The notes: generated by a model not told the origin, from the sequence alone. A stretch of 64,000 nt of DNA from Pseudorhodobacter aquimaris (GCF_001202025.1 NZ_LGHS01000070.1:124001-188000), one strand, 5' to 3'. Positions 8,615-17,559 are shown, counted from the first letter of the stretch. Numbers and translations: made by a program.

Positions 8615-9376
8615 ATGAAAGAGGCACAAACCACGAAAAACCCCGATGACAACGGGGTAGAGCGAGCAAAACAGGCGATTTTGGACGCAGCCCTTGCGCA
8701 TGTGCCCTTTGATGGCTGGTCCGAAACGACCTTCCGCGCAGCCATTGCTGATTCGGATGTGGCCGAAGGATTGGCCCGCGCGCTGTTCCCGCGCGGTGGA
8801 ATTGATCTTGCGCTGGCCTATCACCGGCAAGGAGATGCGCAAATGCTGGCAAGGCTGGCGGCGCTGAACCTGACGCAGTATCGCTATTCCGACCGGGTGG
8901 CGCTGGCGGTGCGCACAAGGCTGGAGCTGGTTGAGGACAAGGAGTTGGTGCGCCGTGGCACCACGCTGTTTTCCCTGCCGCAAAACGCGACCGAAGGGGC
9001 CAAGGTGATCTGGGGCACCTCGGATGCGATCTGGCGGGCGTTGGGTGATAGCAGCACGGATATCAACTGGTACAGCAAACGCGCCACCCTCTCGGGGGTA
9101 TATGGCGCGACGGTGTTATTCTGGCTGGGTGATGACAGCCCTGACCATAGCGCCACATGGGAATTCCTTGACCGGCGCATTGGCAATGTGATGCAGATTG
9201 AAAAAGTCAAAGCGGGGCTGCGCGATAATCCCCTGTCAAAATTTCTAAAATCGGGGCCGTTTTCCGGCGTTGCCAATGCGATGCAAAGCGTCAAGATGCC
9301 CGATGTGCCCAAAACACCAGATGACCTACCGGGCAAGGTCCGGCCCCAAACACCCCCGGCCCCGAGTGAGAAGTGA
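8615..9376 (+). CDS. COQ9 family protein
   Basis: A 253-residue protein of the COQ9 family. In mitochondria COQ9 is a TetR-like lipid-binding protein that presents ubiquinone precursors to the hydroxylase COQ7, and bacterial members are assumed to act in ubiquinone synthesis. The N-terminal AILDAALAHVPFDGWSETTF resembles the helix-turn-helix remnant, and the family core WGTSDAIWRALGDSSTDINWYSKR is clear. The C-terminus is proline-rich. ATG 8615 has GGAGG six bases before it. The quinone reductase gene follows after 6 bases, so the two are probably co-transcribed. Confidence 0.9.
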   Translation: MKEAQTTKNPDDNGVERAKQAILDAALAHVPFDGWSETTFRAAIADSDVAEGLARALFPRGGIDLALAYHRQGDAQMLARLAALNLTQYRYSDRVALAVRTRLELVEDKELVRRGTTLFSLPQNATEGAKVIWGTSDAIWRALGDSSTDINWYSKRATLSGVYGATVLFWLGDDSPDHSATWEFLDRRIGNVMQIEKVKAGLRDNPLSKFLKSGPFSGVANAMQSVKMPDVPKTPDDLPGKVRPQTPPAPSEK

Positions 9377-9382
9377 GGCGAT

Positions 9383-10375
9383 ATGACTGTTCCCGACGCG
9401 ATGCTAGCGATTGAAATCACACAATCGGGGGCACCTGATGTGCTCGCCCCCTGCTCGGTTCCTGTGCCGCTGCCGGGGCATGGGCAGATCCTGATCCGTG
9501 TGGCCTATGCGGGCGTGAACCGTCCTGATGCGCTGCAACGGGCAGGGGCCTATAACCCGCCGCCCAATGCCTCGCCCCTGCCAGGGTTGGAGGCTTCGGG
9601 CCATGTCGCGGCTGTCGGGTCCGGTGTGACGCGCTGGAAAGTGGGGGATGCGGTTTGTGCGTTGCTGCCCGGTGGGGGCTATGCCGAATATGCGCTGACG
9701 GCGGCGGATCATGCGCTGCCAATCCCCGATGGTATGGGCCTGCGTGAGGCCGCCTGCCTGCCTGAGACCAGTTTCACCGTTTGGTCAAACATGGTCATGC
9801 GCGGCGGTTTGAAAGCCGGAGAGCGGTTCCTCGTCCACGGCGGCACCTCGGGCATCGGTACCACCGCGATCCAGATTGCTAAGGCCTTGGGCGCGCGAGT
9901 CTTTACCACCGCCGGATCGGACAAGAAATGTGCGGTTTGCACCGAATTGGGGGCCGAACAGGCGATCAACTATCATGAGGGCGATTTTGCCGCGATGATG
10001 AAATCGGTCGGCGGGGCGGATCTGATCCTTGATATGGTCGGCGGCCCCTATCTGCCGCGCAACGTCCGCAGCCTTGCCGATGACGGCCGCCTTGTGCAGA
10101 TCGCCTTCTTGTCCGGTGCAAAGGTGGAATTGAACTTTGCCGAGGTGATGATGCGCCGTCTGACGATCACCGGCTCCACGTTGCGGCCACAATCCGATCT
10201 GGCCAAGGCGCGTATTGCCGCAGAGGTGGAACAGCATGTCTGGCCGATGATCGCGCGCGGGGCCTTCAAGCCGGTGATGGACAGCGAATATCCCCTCGAT
10301 CAGGCGCCTGCGGCCCATTGGCGGATCGAAACGCCCGGCCATATTGGCAAGATCGTGCTGAAGGTGGCCCACTAA
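9383..10375 (+). CDS. NAD(P)H-quinone oxidoreductase, zinc-free MDR family
   Basis: A 330-residue medium-chain reductase of the quinone oxidoreductase/PIG3 type, which reduces quinones with NADPH. The N-terminal catalytic domain has YAGVNRPDALQRAGAY and PGLEASGHVAAVG without the zinc ligands of alcohol dehydrogenases. The cofactor domain carries LVHGGTSGIGTTAIQIAKALGA, a Rossmann motif with AxxGxxG character. It starts 6 bases after the COQ9 gene, with GAAGTGAGG as ribosome site overlapping the COQ9 end. This places a quinone-handling enzyme beside a quinone-synthesis gene. Confidence 0.9.
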   Translation: MTVPDAMLAIEITQSGAPDVLAPCSVPVPLPGHGQILIRVAYAGVNRPDALQRAGAYNPPPNASPLPGLEASGHVAAVGSGVTRWKVGDAVCALLPGGGYAEYALTAADHALPIPDGMGLREAACLPETSFTVWSNMVMRGGLKAGERFLVHGGTSGIGTTAIQIAKALGARVFTTAGSDKKCAVCTELGAEQAINYHEGDFAAMMKSVGGADLILDMVGGPYLPRNVRSLADDGRLVQIAFLSGAKVELNFAEVMMRRLTITGSTLRPQSDLAKARIAAEVEQHVWPMIARGAFKPVMDSEYPLDQAPAAHWRIETPGHIGKIVLKVAH

Positions 10376-10414
10376 CCCGCAGGGCCGGTCGTGCCAACAA
10401 CTCGCGGCCGGAGC

Positions 10415-11059
10415 TTACCGGACCGAGCCTAAAACCGCGTCCTGCAAGGTACAATCGCGGATGGTGTCGCGGCCACAACGGCGCGGCTCCAGATCCTTGG
10501 TCAGGCACAGACGGACCTCCTGGATCATGCCTGCGCGGCAGGTCACGGTGATCATATCCTTTTCCAAACCGGGGTTGGCGGCCAGAAAAGCCTCTTCGAC
10601 GACCTCGGCGGGCACCTCCAGCGTTTTGTTGATCTTGGCAAAAACCTCCGGCTCTTGCACCGAATTATAGGCTTTGCGTGCGGTTGCGAAATAATCCGTC
10701 GCTGACAGCCCCGCGCAGCGCCCGTGCTTTTTCCACTGATACCACGCCAACCCGGCCCCGCCCATAATATCGGCCATCTCTGCCGATTGCCCCCGCGAAG
10801 GGTCCTGCGCCGAGGTCCGGCAATAAGAAGGCCAGCCGCTTTCATGCTGCGGCCAAAGCCCGTGCAAGGTGAAGGTCAACCCCTTTCCGGGCAGGCATTG
10901 ATCCTCTCCGCGGGCATCGCCTTGCAACGCGCACCAATTCGATGACCAGCTCAGCGCCATCACATAATAATCGAAATCTCCGGCTTTTTCGCCATCCGCC
11001 CGTGCCATGCCCCCCGAAAAAGCCATCACAATACCGATCAACAGTGCAAAAACACGCAT
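10415..11059 (-). CDS. Ribonuclease T2 family protein, secreted
   Basis: A 214-residue endoribonuclease of the T2 family with an N-terminal signal peptide (residues 1-21, ending in ARA). Both catalytic blocks are present: FTLHGLWP with H66 and WKKHGRC with H112. T2 enzymes cut single-stranded RNA through a 2',3'-cyclic phosphate and usually act in the periplasm or outside the cell. Several cysteines would form disulfides. ATG 11059 follows AGAGGAAAGA. The frame extends 79 codons upstream, but that part is antisense to the TrcR gene. The gene is divergent from TrcR and convergent with the quinone reductase. Confidence 0.92.
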   Translation of the reverse strand: MRVFALLIGIVMAFSGGMARADGEKAGDFDYYVMALSWSSNWCALQGDARGEDQCLPGKGLTFTLHGLWPQHESGWPSYCRTSAQDPSRGQSAEMADIMGGAGLAWYQWKKHGRCAGLSATDYFATARKAYNSVQEPEVFAKINKTLEVPAEVVEEAFLAANPGLEKDMITVTCRAGMIQEVRLCLTKDLEPRRCGRDTIRDCTLQDAVLGSVR

Positions 11060-11185
11060 TTTCTCTTTCCTCTGACTGCATGGCCTATTATACGCGTTCA
11101 AGACTTCCCAGAAAACGAAAAGACGCGAGGCTCTGGCCCGCAGCCGTTTTCTCGGCATGGAAGAGAATTGTAAAGGAGTGTTGCA

Positions 11186-11932
11186 ATGAACAAGCCACTG
11201 ATGTCCAAAGCAACCGCCGTGTGGCTGGTGGACAACACGACCCTGACCTTCAAACAGGTTGCGGATTTTTGCGGTTTGCACGAGCTTGAGGTGCAAGGGA
11301 TTGCCGATGGCGATGTCGCTATTGGCGTCAAAGGGTTTGACCCGGTGTCCAACAATCAGCTGGCCCCGGGTGAGATCGAAAAAGCGCAGGCCGACCCTGC
11401 CTACCGTCTGAAGCTGAAATTCAACGCATCAGCCGTTGGCGAGGAAAAACGCCGCGGGCCGCGCTATACCCCGCTGTCCAAACGTCAGGATCGTCCGGCC
11501 TCTATCTTGTGGTTGGTGAAATTCCACCCCGAGTTGTCCGATGGTCAGGTGGGCAAGCTGGTCGGCACCACCAAGCCGACGATCCAGGCGATCCGTGAAC
11601 GGACGCATTGGAACATCAACAACATCACGCCGATTGATCCGGTCGCGCTCGGGTTGTGTAAACAGACTGAACTTGACGCCGCCGTTCAGGTTGCGGTGCG
11701 CAAAAAAGCATCCGAAGGCACCGTCATGTCAGATGACGAACGCCGCAAGCTGGTGTCAACCGAGCAATCGCTTGGCATGCCGGATGAGCCGAAAATCCCG
11801 TCCAATATTGCCGGGCTTGAAAGTTTCAGCCTGTCGGAGCAGGAAGAGAAGAAAACCGACTATTCCGATGCCGACAGCTTCTTTAATCTGCCCGATGCGG
11901 AAGATACCGAGGACGGTGACGACGATAAATAA
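11186..11932 (+). CDS. trcR: Cell cycle transcriptional regulator TrcR (DUF1013)
   Basis: A 248-residue DUF1013 protein, found across Alphaproteobacteria. The Caulobacter member is the cell-cycle regulator TrcR. The conserved N-terminus (KATAVWLVDNTTLTFKQVADFCGLHELEVQGIADG) resembles a helix-turn-helix. A central part with LWLVKFHPELSDGQVGKLVGTTKPTIQAIRERTHWN carries a second HTH-like segment. The C-terminus (DAEDTEDGDDDK) is very acidic and probably disordered. ATG 11186 has AAAGGAG upstream. The gene ends in a bidirectional terminator shared with the LytTR gene. Confidence 0.93.
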   Translation: MNKPLMSKATAVWLVDNTTLTFKQVADFCGLHELEVQGIADGDVAIGVKGFDPVSNNQLAPGEIEKAQADPAYRLKLKFNASAVGEEKRRGPRYTPLSKRQDRPASILWLVKFHPELSDGQVGKLVGTTKPTIQAIRERTHWNINNITPIDPVALGLCKQTELDAAVQVAVRKKASEGTVMSDDERRKLVSTEQSLGMPDEPKIPSNIAGLESFSLSEQEEKKTDYSDADSFFNLPDAEDTEDGDDDK

Positions 11933-11950
11933 GGTTATAGCATCCTTGGA

Positions 11951-11976
11951 AAAAGCACCCTTCGGGGTGCTTTTTT
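11951..11976. terminator. Bidirectional intrinsic terminator
   Basis: AAAAGCACCC, TTCG tetraloop, GGGTGCTTTTTT: a perfect 10-pair hairpin with an A run on one side and a T run on the other. It ends trcR on the plus strand and can serve the LytTR gene on the minus strand, whose stop codon at 11975 overlaps the T run. Confidence 0.9.
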
Positions 11977-12817
11977 ATGCGGTTTGCAGGGTGGTGCTGG
12001 CCCAAGGCCGGACATCTGCTTGGCGGTTGCGGGCCACGGGAATGATATGGCCATTGTGCAGTTCCAGCCGCAAACCACTTCGCTGCCGGTGCAATGCAGC
12101 CAAGGCTGATTTTGCGACCCAGTGGCTGCGATGGACCTGCATTCCACAGGTGTCCGGTAGCTGGGCAATCGCATCGACCAAACGTCCGCGCGCTAGCAGG
12201 GATTGCCCGTCCCGCAGATGGATAGCAACATAATGCTCTTCTGCTTTGAGGTGCCAGATGTCATCCACCATCAACCGGTTGCCCAGGACTTCCCGCCATT
12301 GCGGGCGTTTGACAGGGTTTGGCGGCTCTTGGGTGGGCGGGGCGACTGCGGCAATCGGAAGCGCCGTCAGCCCTGTATCGCGGACAATCGACTTCAGCAG
12401 GAAGCTAGCCAGAAATATCTCGCCGAGGGTGGTGAAAATGGTGTTGAATGCCAGCAGTTGCAACCATTCCCAAGGACCAAGAAACTGCCCGCCGACCAAT
12501 GAGCTGATGCCAACGCCCCAGACCGATGCCACCAGCACACCGATAACAAGCACCGGAAAGGTTCGTCCAAAGATGGGCCATCGGGGGGATTGTTTGAACA
12601 GAAGGACCAACACCGTCAAAAACACAATGACGCAGCTTGCGATGATCAGTTTTCGTATGATTACGTCTTCGGGCATGAAGGGATCATAGGGGCGCAAAAT
12701 AAATATGATCGCCGTCATCCCCAAGGTTTGTGCAATAAACAACGGGTGCCACATAGCGCGCCTGAGGTCGCTCCCGGTGCCCCTAAACTCGTTACCATTC
12801 AAGAACAGGATGTGCAT
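11975..12817 (-). CDS. Membrane-bound LytTR-family DNA-binding protein
   Basis: A 280-residue protein with about four transmembrane helices in residues 22-150 and a C-terminal LytTR DNA-binding domain (about 180-270). The DNA-binding part shows DDIWHLKAEEHYVAIHLRDG, then VHRSHWVAKSALAAL, the typical LytTR order. No receiver or kinase domain is present, so the membrane part itself must sense or tether. Its target is unknown. ATG 12817 was taken as the start. A second ATG at residue 22 lies just before the first helix and cannot be excluded. It is convergent with trcR. Confidence 0.85.
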   Translation of the reverse strand: MHILFLNGNEFRGTGSDLRRAMWHPLFIAQTLGMTAIIFILRPYDPFMPEDVIIRKLIIASCVIVFLTVLVLLFKQSPRWPIFGRTFPVLVIGVLVASVWGVGISSLVGGQFLGPWEWLQLLAFNTIFTTLGEIFLASFLLKSIVRDTGLTALPIAAVAPPTQEPPNPVKRPQWREVLGNRLMVDDIWHLKAEEHYVAIHLRDGQSLLARGRLVDAIAQLPDTCGMQVHRSHWVAKSALAALHRQRSGLRLELHNGHIIPVARNRQADVRPWASTTLQTA

Positions 12818-13078
12818 TTCATACCAAAGTTAATGATTTTGTCAGATACTGGCGTTAGGTTTCGGCAGGGCCGGGGGGCTTATTGCCCGTGCTGAGTGTT
12901 TGATTGCGAATACCGGCCCGTTTTATTCAATATACTGCATGCGATGTTTTTTTGAAGGTAATTTTATGTCTTGCCCATTTTTATGGGCGGGACAGCCGTG
13001 TTTGCGGCATTGGCATCTGCTGTCCGCTATTGAGGGTCTGAATTCAGTGCAATTGCAGGCAGGTATGAGGTAGGCTCT
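12818..13078. other. Intergenic region, no gene seen
   Basis: This 261-base gap between the LytTR gene (reading left) and the end of recR (also reading left) contains no convincing reading frame. It has lower GC content than its surroundings and must hold the LytTR promoter and the end of the recR transcript. I could not assign a clear -35/-10 pair or a hairpin with a T run. Confidence 0.6.
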
Positions 13079-13678
13079 TCAGAACTGGCGTCTTGCGCGC
13101 AATGCCGCCCCGATCGTGCCGTCATCAAGATAATCAAGCTCTCCGCCGATCGGCACCCCTTGGGCCAGTGAGGTGATCGTAACCCCGCTATCCTCTAGCG
13201 CTTCGGCGATGTAATGTGCGGTGGTCTGCCCGTCGACGGTGGCATTCAGCGCAAGGATGACTTCGCGGGCGCCCTCATCCTTTACCCGTGCCACAAGTGC
13301 CGGTATGCGCAGATCATCCGGTCCGATGGCATCAAGCGCCGAAAGCGTGCCGCCCAACACGTGATACCGCCCCTTAAAGGCCTGTCCCCGTTCCATCGCC
13401 CACAGGTCGGCCACATCCTCGATCACGCAGATCTCGCCGGTGGCGCGGCGCTCGTCGCTGCAGATGCTACAGACCTCGGCCCCGCTGATATTGCCACAGA
13501 TCCGGCAATCGCGCGCGTTTTCCGCCACGCTGGCCATGACGCGCGCCAAAGGGGCCATCACTTGCCCCCGTTTTTTCAACAGCATCAAGACCGCACGGCG
13601 CGCCGACCGGGGACCAAGCCCCGGTAGACGCGCCATCAGGTCGATAAGTTGTTCAATTTCTTTGGGGGCCTGCGCCAT
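13079..13678 (-). CDS. recR: Recombination mediator protein RecR
   Basis: A 199-residue RecR that works with RecF and RecO to load RecA on gapped DNA. The N-terminal helix-hairpin-helix ([21 protein letters not shown]), the zinc finger (CRICGNIS then CSIC) and the TOPRIM domain ([15 protein letters not shown], then [17 protein letters not shown]) are all present. It lies 3 bases after the ebfC stop in the common order dnaX-ebfC-recR, so the three genes form a DNA-maintenance operon. Confidence 0.96.
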   Translation of the reverse strand: MAQAPKEIEQLIDLMARLPGLGPRSARRAVLMLLKKRGQVMAPLARVMASVAENARDCRICGNISGAEVCSICSDERRATGEICVIEDVADLWAMERGQAFKGRYHVLGGTLSALDAIGPDDLRIPALVARVKDEGAREVILALNATVDGQTTAHYIAEALEDSGVTITSLAQGVPIGGELDYLDDGTIGAALRARRQF

Positions 13679-13681
13679 GGA

Positions 13682-14026
13682 TCAAAACGGCAGCTTCATA
13701 CCGGGCGGAAGGCCCAGACCCTCGGTCAGCTTGCCCATTTCCGCCTGCGCCCGCTCGCTCGCCTTGCCTTGGGCGTCCTTGATCGCGGCGAGGATCAGAT
13801 CCTCCACCACTTCTTTTTCCGAGGCGACAAAGATTGAGGGATCAATATCCAGCCCGATCAGCTCTCCCTTGGCGGTTGCGCGTGCCTGAACAAGGCCCGC
13901 ACCGCTTTCGCCGGTCACGGTGATCCGTTCCAGCCCCTCTTGCATCTCGGCCATCTTGCCTTGCATTTCCTGCGCGGTTTTCATCATCTTGGCCATATCG
14001 CCAAGCCCGCCTAGACCTTTCAGCAT
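13682..14026 (-). CDS. YbaB/EbfC family nucleoid-associated protein
   Basis: A 114-residue DNA-binding protein of the YbaB/EbfC family, homodimers of which bind DNA with little sequence preference. The N-terminus (MLKGLGGLGDMAKMMKTAQEM) is glycine- and methionine-rich, followed by the helix with MQGKMAEMQEGL and the C-terminal GLGLPPGMKLPF tail typical of the group. ATG 14026 follows GGGAG. An upstream ATG at 14104 would start inside dnaX and is unlikely. It is the middle gene of dnaX-ebfC-recR. Confidence 0.94.
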   Translation of the reverse strand: MLKGLGGLGDMAKMMKTAQEMQGKMAEMQEGLERITVTGESGAGLVQARATAKGELIGLDIDPSIFVASEKEVVEDLILAAIKDAQGKASERAQAEMGKLTEGLGLPPGMKLPF

Positions 14027-14079
14027 CGCATATTCTCCCATTCCGGTTTCATCTGACCTAAGGTGCAAGGCCTGCGGCT

Positions 14080-15822
14080 TCAACCCTCTTCGAAGGGGTC
14101 CCATTCATCTTCGACCTCTGGTAAGGCCTCAAAGGCGGCTTCAAGTTCCGGCTGGCGGATCTCGCTGATTTTGGTGCCCGGAAAGGCGGTCAGCACCGCC
14201 TGCACCAAGGGGTTCTCCAGCGCCTTGGCCTCGGCCTCGATCCGGTCCTTGTCCTGTTCCTCGGCGATGGTGGCGCCGCCGCCCGAATTGACCACCGTCA
14301 CCGCCCAACGCGCGCCGGTCCAGCCCTGAAGCCGTGCCGCAAGCCGTGCCGCCAGATCGCGGGGGGCGGCGGGGGTGGGTTCAAACTCGATCCGCCCCGG
14401 AGAGTATCTTGCCAGCCGCAGGTTGGTTTCTACCTCAACCAAAAGCGCCATATCGCGCCGTTCGCGGATCAGATCGACGACATGGGCAAAGGTTACGTAA
14501 TGCGCCAAAGCATCGGGGGCGAGGGCGGTTGCCGTGGCTTGCCCGCCCTGCATGGTGGGGCCGTGGCTTGGCCCCATCGCGGGCGCATGCAGACGGGTGG
14601 TCGCATGAACCGCCCCGCCGCCGCCACCCGCAGGCGCGCCGCCCGTGGGGCTGGGTTGGGTGGATTGCAGCTTGCGGATCAGGGTTTCGGGATCGGGCAG
14701 GTCGGCCACATGGGTCAGGCGGATAACGGCCATTTCTGCCGCCATCATCGCGTTGGGGGCCAAGGCCACCTCCTCCAGCGCCTTGAGGAGCATCTGCCAC
14801 ATCCGCGTCAGCACCCGCATCGGCAAACGCCCCGCCATATCAAGACCGCGTTTGCGTTCATCCGGCGGGGTGGTCGGGTCTTCGGCGGCCTCGGGCGTGA
14901 TCTTGATCACCGAGAGCCAATGGGTAATCTCGGCCAGATCGCGCAGCACGGCCATCGGATCGGCCCCATCGGAATATTGGCTGGCAAGCTCGGTCAAGGC
15001 GGCCGCGGCATCCCCGCGCACCACCATATCAAACAGGTCCAAGACCCGCCCCCGATCGGCCAGCCCCAACATGGCGCGCACCTGATCGGCGGTGGTTTCC
15101 CCCGCGCCGTGGCTGATCGATTGATCCAGAAGCGAGGTCGCATCGCGCGCCGAGCCTTCGGCCGCCCGTGTGATCAGCGCCAAGGCATCATCGGAAATCG
15201 TCGCCCCTTCGCCTTGGGCGATTTTGCGCAGCAGGGCGATCTGGTCTTCGGGCTCGATCCGCTTGAGGTCAAAGCGCTGGCACCGCGACAGAACCGTCAC
15301 CGGAACCTTGCGGATCTCGGTTGTGGCAAAGATGAACTTCACATGGGCGGGCGGTTCCTCCAACGTCTTGAGCAGCGCGTTAAAGGCGCTGGTCGACAGC
15401 ATGTGAACTTCGTCGATGATATAGATCTTGTAGCGCGCCGAGGTGGCACGGTAAGCGACCGAGGCGATAATCTCGCGGATATCATCAACGCCCGTGCGTG
15501 AGGCGGCATCCATTTCCATCACATCGACGTGGCGCCCCTCCATGATGGATTTACACTGGTCGCAAACGCCGCAAGGCTCGGTCGTCGGGCCGCCGGTGCC
15601 ATCAGGTCCAACGCAGTTCAGCCCCTTGGCGATGATTCGCGCCGTGGTGGTTTTACCCGTCCCGCGGATGCCGGTCATGATAAAGGCTTGCGCGATCCTA
15701 TCCGCCGCAAAGGCGTTCTTGAGCGTGCGCACCATGGCATCTTGCCCGACCAGATCGGCGAATGTCTCGGGCCGGTATTTGCGGGCGAGGACCTGATAGG
15801 CGGGCTGGGCTGTATCGGACAT
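14080..15822 (-). CDS. dnaX: DNA polymerase III subunit gamma/tau
   Basis: A 580-residue clamp-loader ATPase. Walker A is GIRGTGKT at residues 51-58, a zinc-binding CGVCDQC module follows, the Walker B region is YKIYIIDEVHMLS, and the SRC motif is in VLSRCQRFDLKRI. A low-complexity linker rich in Gly, Ala, Thr and Pro at about residues 395-430 separates the ATPase from the tau-type C-terminus that contacts the polymerase. No A-rich slippery heptamer was found in the frame, so a separate gamma product made by frameshifting is not expected from this sequence. Promoter proximal in the dnaX-ebfC-recR operon. Confidence 0.96.
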   Translation of the reverse strand: MSDTAQPAYQVLARKYRPETFADLVGQDAMVRTLKNAFAADRIAQAFIMTGIRGTGKTTTARIIAKGLNCVGPDGTGGPTTEPCGVCDQCKSIMEGRHVDVMEMDAASRTGVDDIREIIASVAYRATSARYKIYIIDEVHMLSTSAFNALLKTLEEPPAHVKFIFATTEIRKVPVTVLSRCQRFDLKRIEPEDQIALLRKIAQGEGATISDDALALITRAAEGSARDATSLLDQSISHGAGETTADQVRAMLGLADRGRVLDLFDMVVRGDAAAALTELASQYSDGADPMAVLRDLAEITHWLSVIKITPEAAEDPTTPPDERKRGLDMAGRLPMRVLTRMWQMLLKALEEVALAPNAMMAAEMAVIRLTHVADLPDPETLIRKLQSTQPSPTGGAPAGGGGGAVHATTRLHAPAMGPSHGPTMQGGQATATALAPDALAHYVTFAHVVDLIRERRDMALLVEVETNLRLARYSPGRIEFEPTPAAPRDLAARLAARLQGWTGARWAVTVVNSGGGATIAEEQDKDRIEAEAKALENPLVQAVLTAFPGTKISEIRQPELEAAFEALPEVEDEWDPFEEG

Positions 15823-15915
15823 GGGATTCCCTTGGATGGCTTGCGCGCCAATCTAAGCACTCGCTTGCTGCCCGTCCACCCGCCGGAATAGGATGGTTGC
15901 GAAACGGGGGGCAGA

Positions 15916-16332
15916 ATGGCGTTTGAACTGGCAGAAATTGCGGTGGGCGGCGGGGTTTTGGGTCTATGTGCCTGCCCGAGACCGGCCGATGTGCCTGAAT
16001 TGCGTGCCGATCTGGTGCTGACGCTGTTGGAAGAGGTTCCTGCGGGGCTGCGCGTGGCCTTGGCCCGCGCCGCGATTGCACAGCGGCATTTCCCGATTGC
16101 CGATTACGGTGTTCCGGCGGGGGAGTGGGCCGCGCTTGCGCATGATTTGCACAGAGTTTTGGCGCAAGGCGGTCGGGTGATTATCCATTGCAGGGCAGGC
16201 TGCGGGCGCACGGGGATGATCGCGCTGCGCCTGATGATGGAGGCGGGAGAGCCCGATGCGCTGGCCCGCCTGCGCGCCGTGCGGCCTTGTGCGGTGGAAA
16301 CCGATGCGCAGATGGCTTGGGCGCTGGCCTAG
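15916..16332 (+). CDS. Protein-tyrosine phosphatase family protein
   Basis: A 138-residue single-domain phosphatase with the signature HCRAGCGRTG, giving the nucleophile C92 and phosphate-binding R98. The segment with HFPIADYGVP before it carries a likely general acid (D63). Its size and motif resemble small dual-specificity or cyclin-dependent-kinase-inhibitor-3-like phosphatases. The substrate is unknown. ATG 15916 has GGGGGGC upstream. Its stop codon interlocks with that of rsgA on the other strand (CTAG, 4-base overlap). Confidence 0.88.
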   Translation: MAFELAEIAVGGGVLGLCACPRPADVPELRADLVLTLLEEVPAGLRVALARAAIAQRHFPIADYGVPAGEWAALAHDLHRVLAQGGRVIIHCRAGCGRTGMIALRLMMEAGEPDALARLRAVRPCAVETDAQMAWALA

Positions 16333-17441
16333 CGTTTCTTGTGCTTTTGCGCCGCTTTGATCTGTTTGGCCAAGGCCCGCCCCTTGGAGCGTTTGGTGAT
16401 CCCGTAACCCTTGCCCATCGCCGCACCGGAGCTGGCGGTATTGGCGCTGTCCTCGGCGCTTAGCTTGCGCCAGCGGGCGAGGCGTTCGGGGTCCACCTCA
16501 CCGGCGGCAATGGCGGCTTGGACGGCGCAGCCTGGCTCATGCTCATGCTGGCAATTGCGGAATTTGCATTGGGCGGCAAGGGCGGTGATCTCGGCAAAGG
16601 TCGCCTCGATCCCTGCGGCGGCATCTGAGACACCAAGCCCGCGAATGCCGGGGGTGTCGATCAGCCACCCCCCTGTCGGCAAAGGATAAAGATGCCGCGC
16701 CGTGGTGGTGTGGCGGCCGCGCGCATCGTCCTCGCGGATTTCCTGGGTGGCAACGGACATGCCTGTCAGCGCATTGGTCAACGTGGTTTTACCCACACCA
16801 GATGACCCCGAAAGCGCCACGGTTTGCCCTTGACCCGTCCATTTCGCCAGCAGGTCTGGCACATCCGGCGCATGGGCATCCAGCAGCAGCACGGCCAGAT
16901 CCGTCCCCAAAGCCTGCGCTTGCGCCAGATAGGCCTGTGGGTCATCGGCCACATCGGCTTTGGTCAAAAGGATCACCGGCTCCACCCCCGCATCATGCGC
17001 CAGCGTCAGATAGCGTTCCAGACGCGCGACATTGAAATCGGCGTTGCACGAGGTGGTGATGAAAAGCGTATCGATATTCGCACCGATCAGCCGGTATTCA
17101 CCGATGTTGCGGCTGCCGGCGCGGGAATGGACGCGACGTTGCAACAGGCTGCGGCGATCAAGACGGCGCTGCATCACCGATTGGCTGGCCGAGATCAGCA
17201 CCCAATCGCCCACGGCAAAACTGCCCGAGGGGTGGCCGTTGGGCAAGGCAACCTCGCAGGGGCCGCCCTCGGTCAAAACGCCCAATCGGTCGCGGTGAAC
17301 ATGGGCCACGCGGGCGGGCACATGCGCAAGGTCTTCCTCGGTCAGTTGAACCGCGAAATATGCACCCCAGCCGAGGGTTTCGAGTGTTGGAATGTCGGTG
17401 CTATCAGAGGGAATAATATGGCGTCCCGTTGGCGGCGGCAC
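16329..17441 (-). CDS. rsgA: Ribosome small subunit-dependent GTPase A
   Basis: A GTPase of about 370 residues that acts in late 30S subunit maturation. It has an N-terminal OB-fold, a circularly permuted GTPase domain with LLTKADVAD (G4), GSSGVGKTTLTNAL (G1) and DTPGIRGLG (G3), and a C-terminal zinc module C-x5-C-x-H-x5-C (CKFRNCQHEHEPGC). The start is unusual: no ATG exists in frame between the SRP RNA gene and the conserved TLETLGWGAYF region. I used GTG at 17441; ATT codons at 17417 and 17414 are alternatives with a GGGA sequence at better spacing. The gene begins about 20 bases after the SRP RNA end. Confidence 0.85.
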   Translation of the reverse strand: MPPPTGRHIIPSDSTDIPTLETLGWGAYFAVQLTEEDLAHVPARVAHVHRDRLGVLTEGGPCEVALPNGHPSGSFAVGDWVLISASQSVMQRRLDRRSLLQRRVHSRAGSRNIGEYRLIGANIDTLFITTSCNADFNVARLERYLTLAHDAGVEPVILLTKADVADDPQAYLAQAQALGTDLAVLLLDAHAPDVPDLLAKWTGQGQTVALSGSSGVGKTTLTNALTGMSVATQEIREDDARGRHTTTARHLYPLPTGGWLIDTPGIRGLGVSDAAAGIEATFAEITALAAQCKFRNCQHEHEPGCAVQAAIAAGEVDPERLARWRKLSAEDSANTASSGAAMGKGYGITKRSKGRALAKQIKAAQKHKKR

Positions 17442-17459
17442 GCAGGCCGCGGATAGGGT

Positions 17460-17553
17460 GAGAGGCTGGACATCGACCCAAGTGGGGCTCGTTGTGGCTG
17501 CTTCCTTCCGGACCTGACCAAGTTGGCGAGGCACTTGCCCGCGCCAACCCCTC
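17460..17553 (-). ncRNA. ffs: Signal recognition particle RNA, small bacterial type
   Basis: Read on the minus strand, this contains the universally conserved SRP domain IV core GGTCAGGTCCGGAAGGAAGC followed by AGCC. The ends pair exactly: GAGGGGTTGG at the 5' side with CCAGCCTCTC at the 3' side, and the flanking bases extend the stem by a few pairs. Length is about 94 nucleotides, normal for the 4.5S-like RNA that binds Ffh and targets membrane proteins. A matching promoter sits upstream at 17560-17588. Exact ends may differ by a few bases. Confidence 0.93.
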
Positions 17554-17559
17554 ACCCTT

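Noticed and set aside
14080-15822. Programmed frameshift for a separate gamma subunit in dnaX
   Set aside because: No A-rich slippery heptamer was seen anywhere in the coding strand, so only the full-length product is supported.
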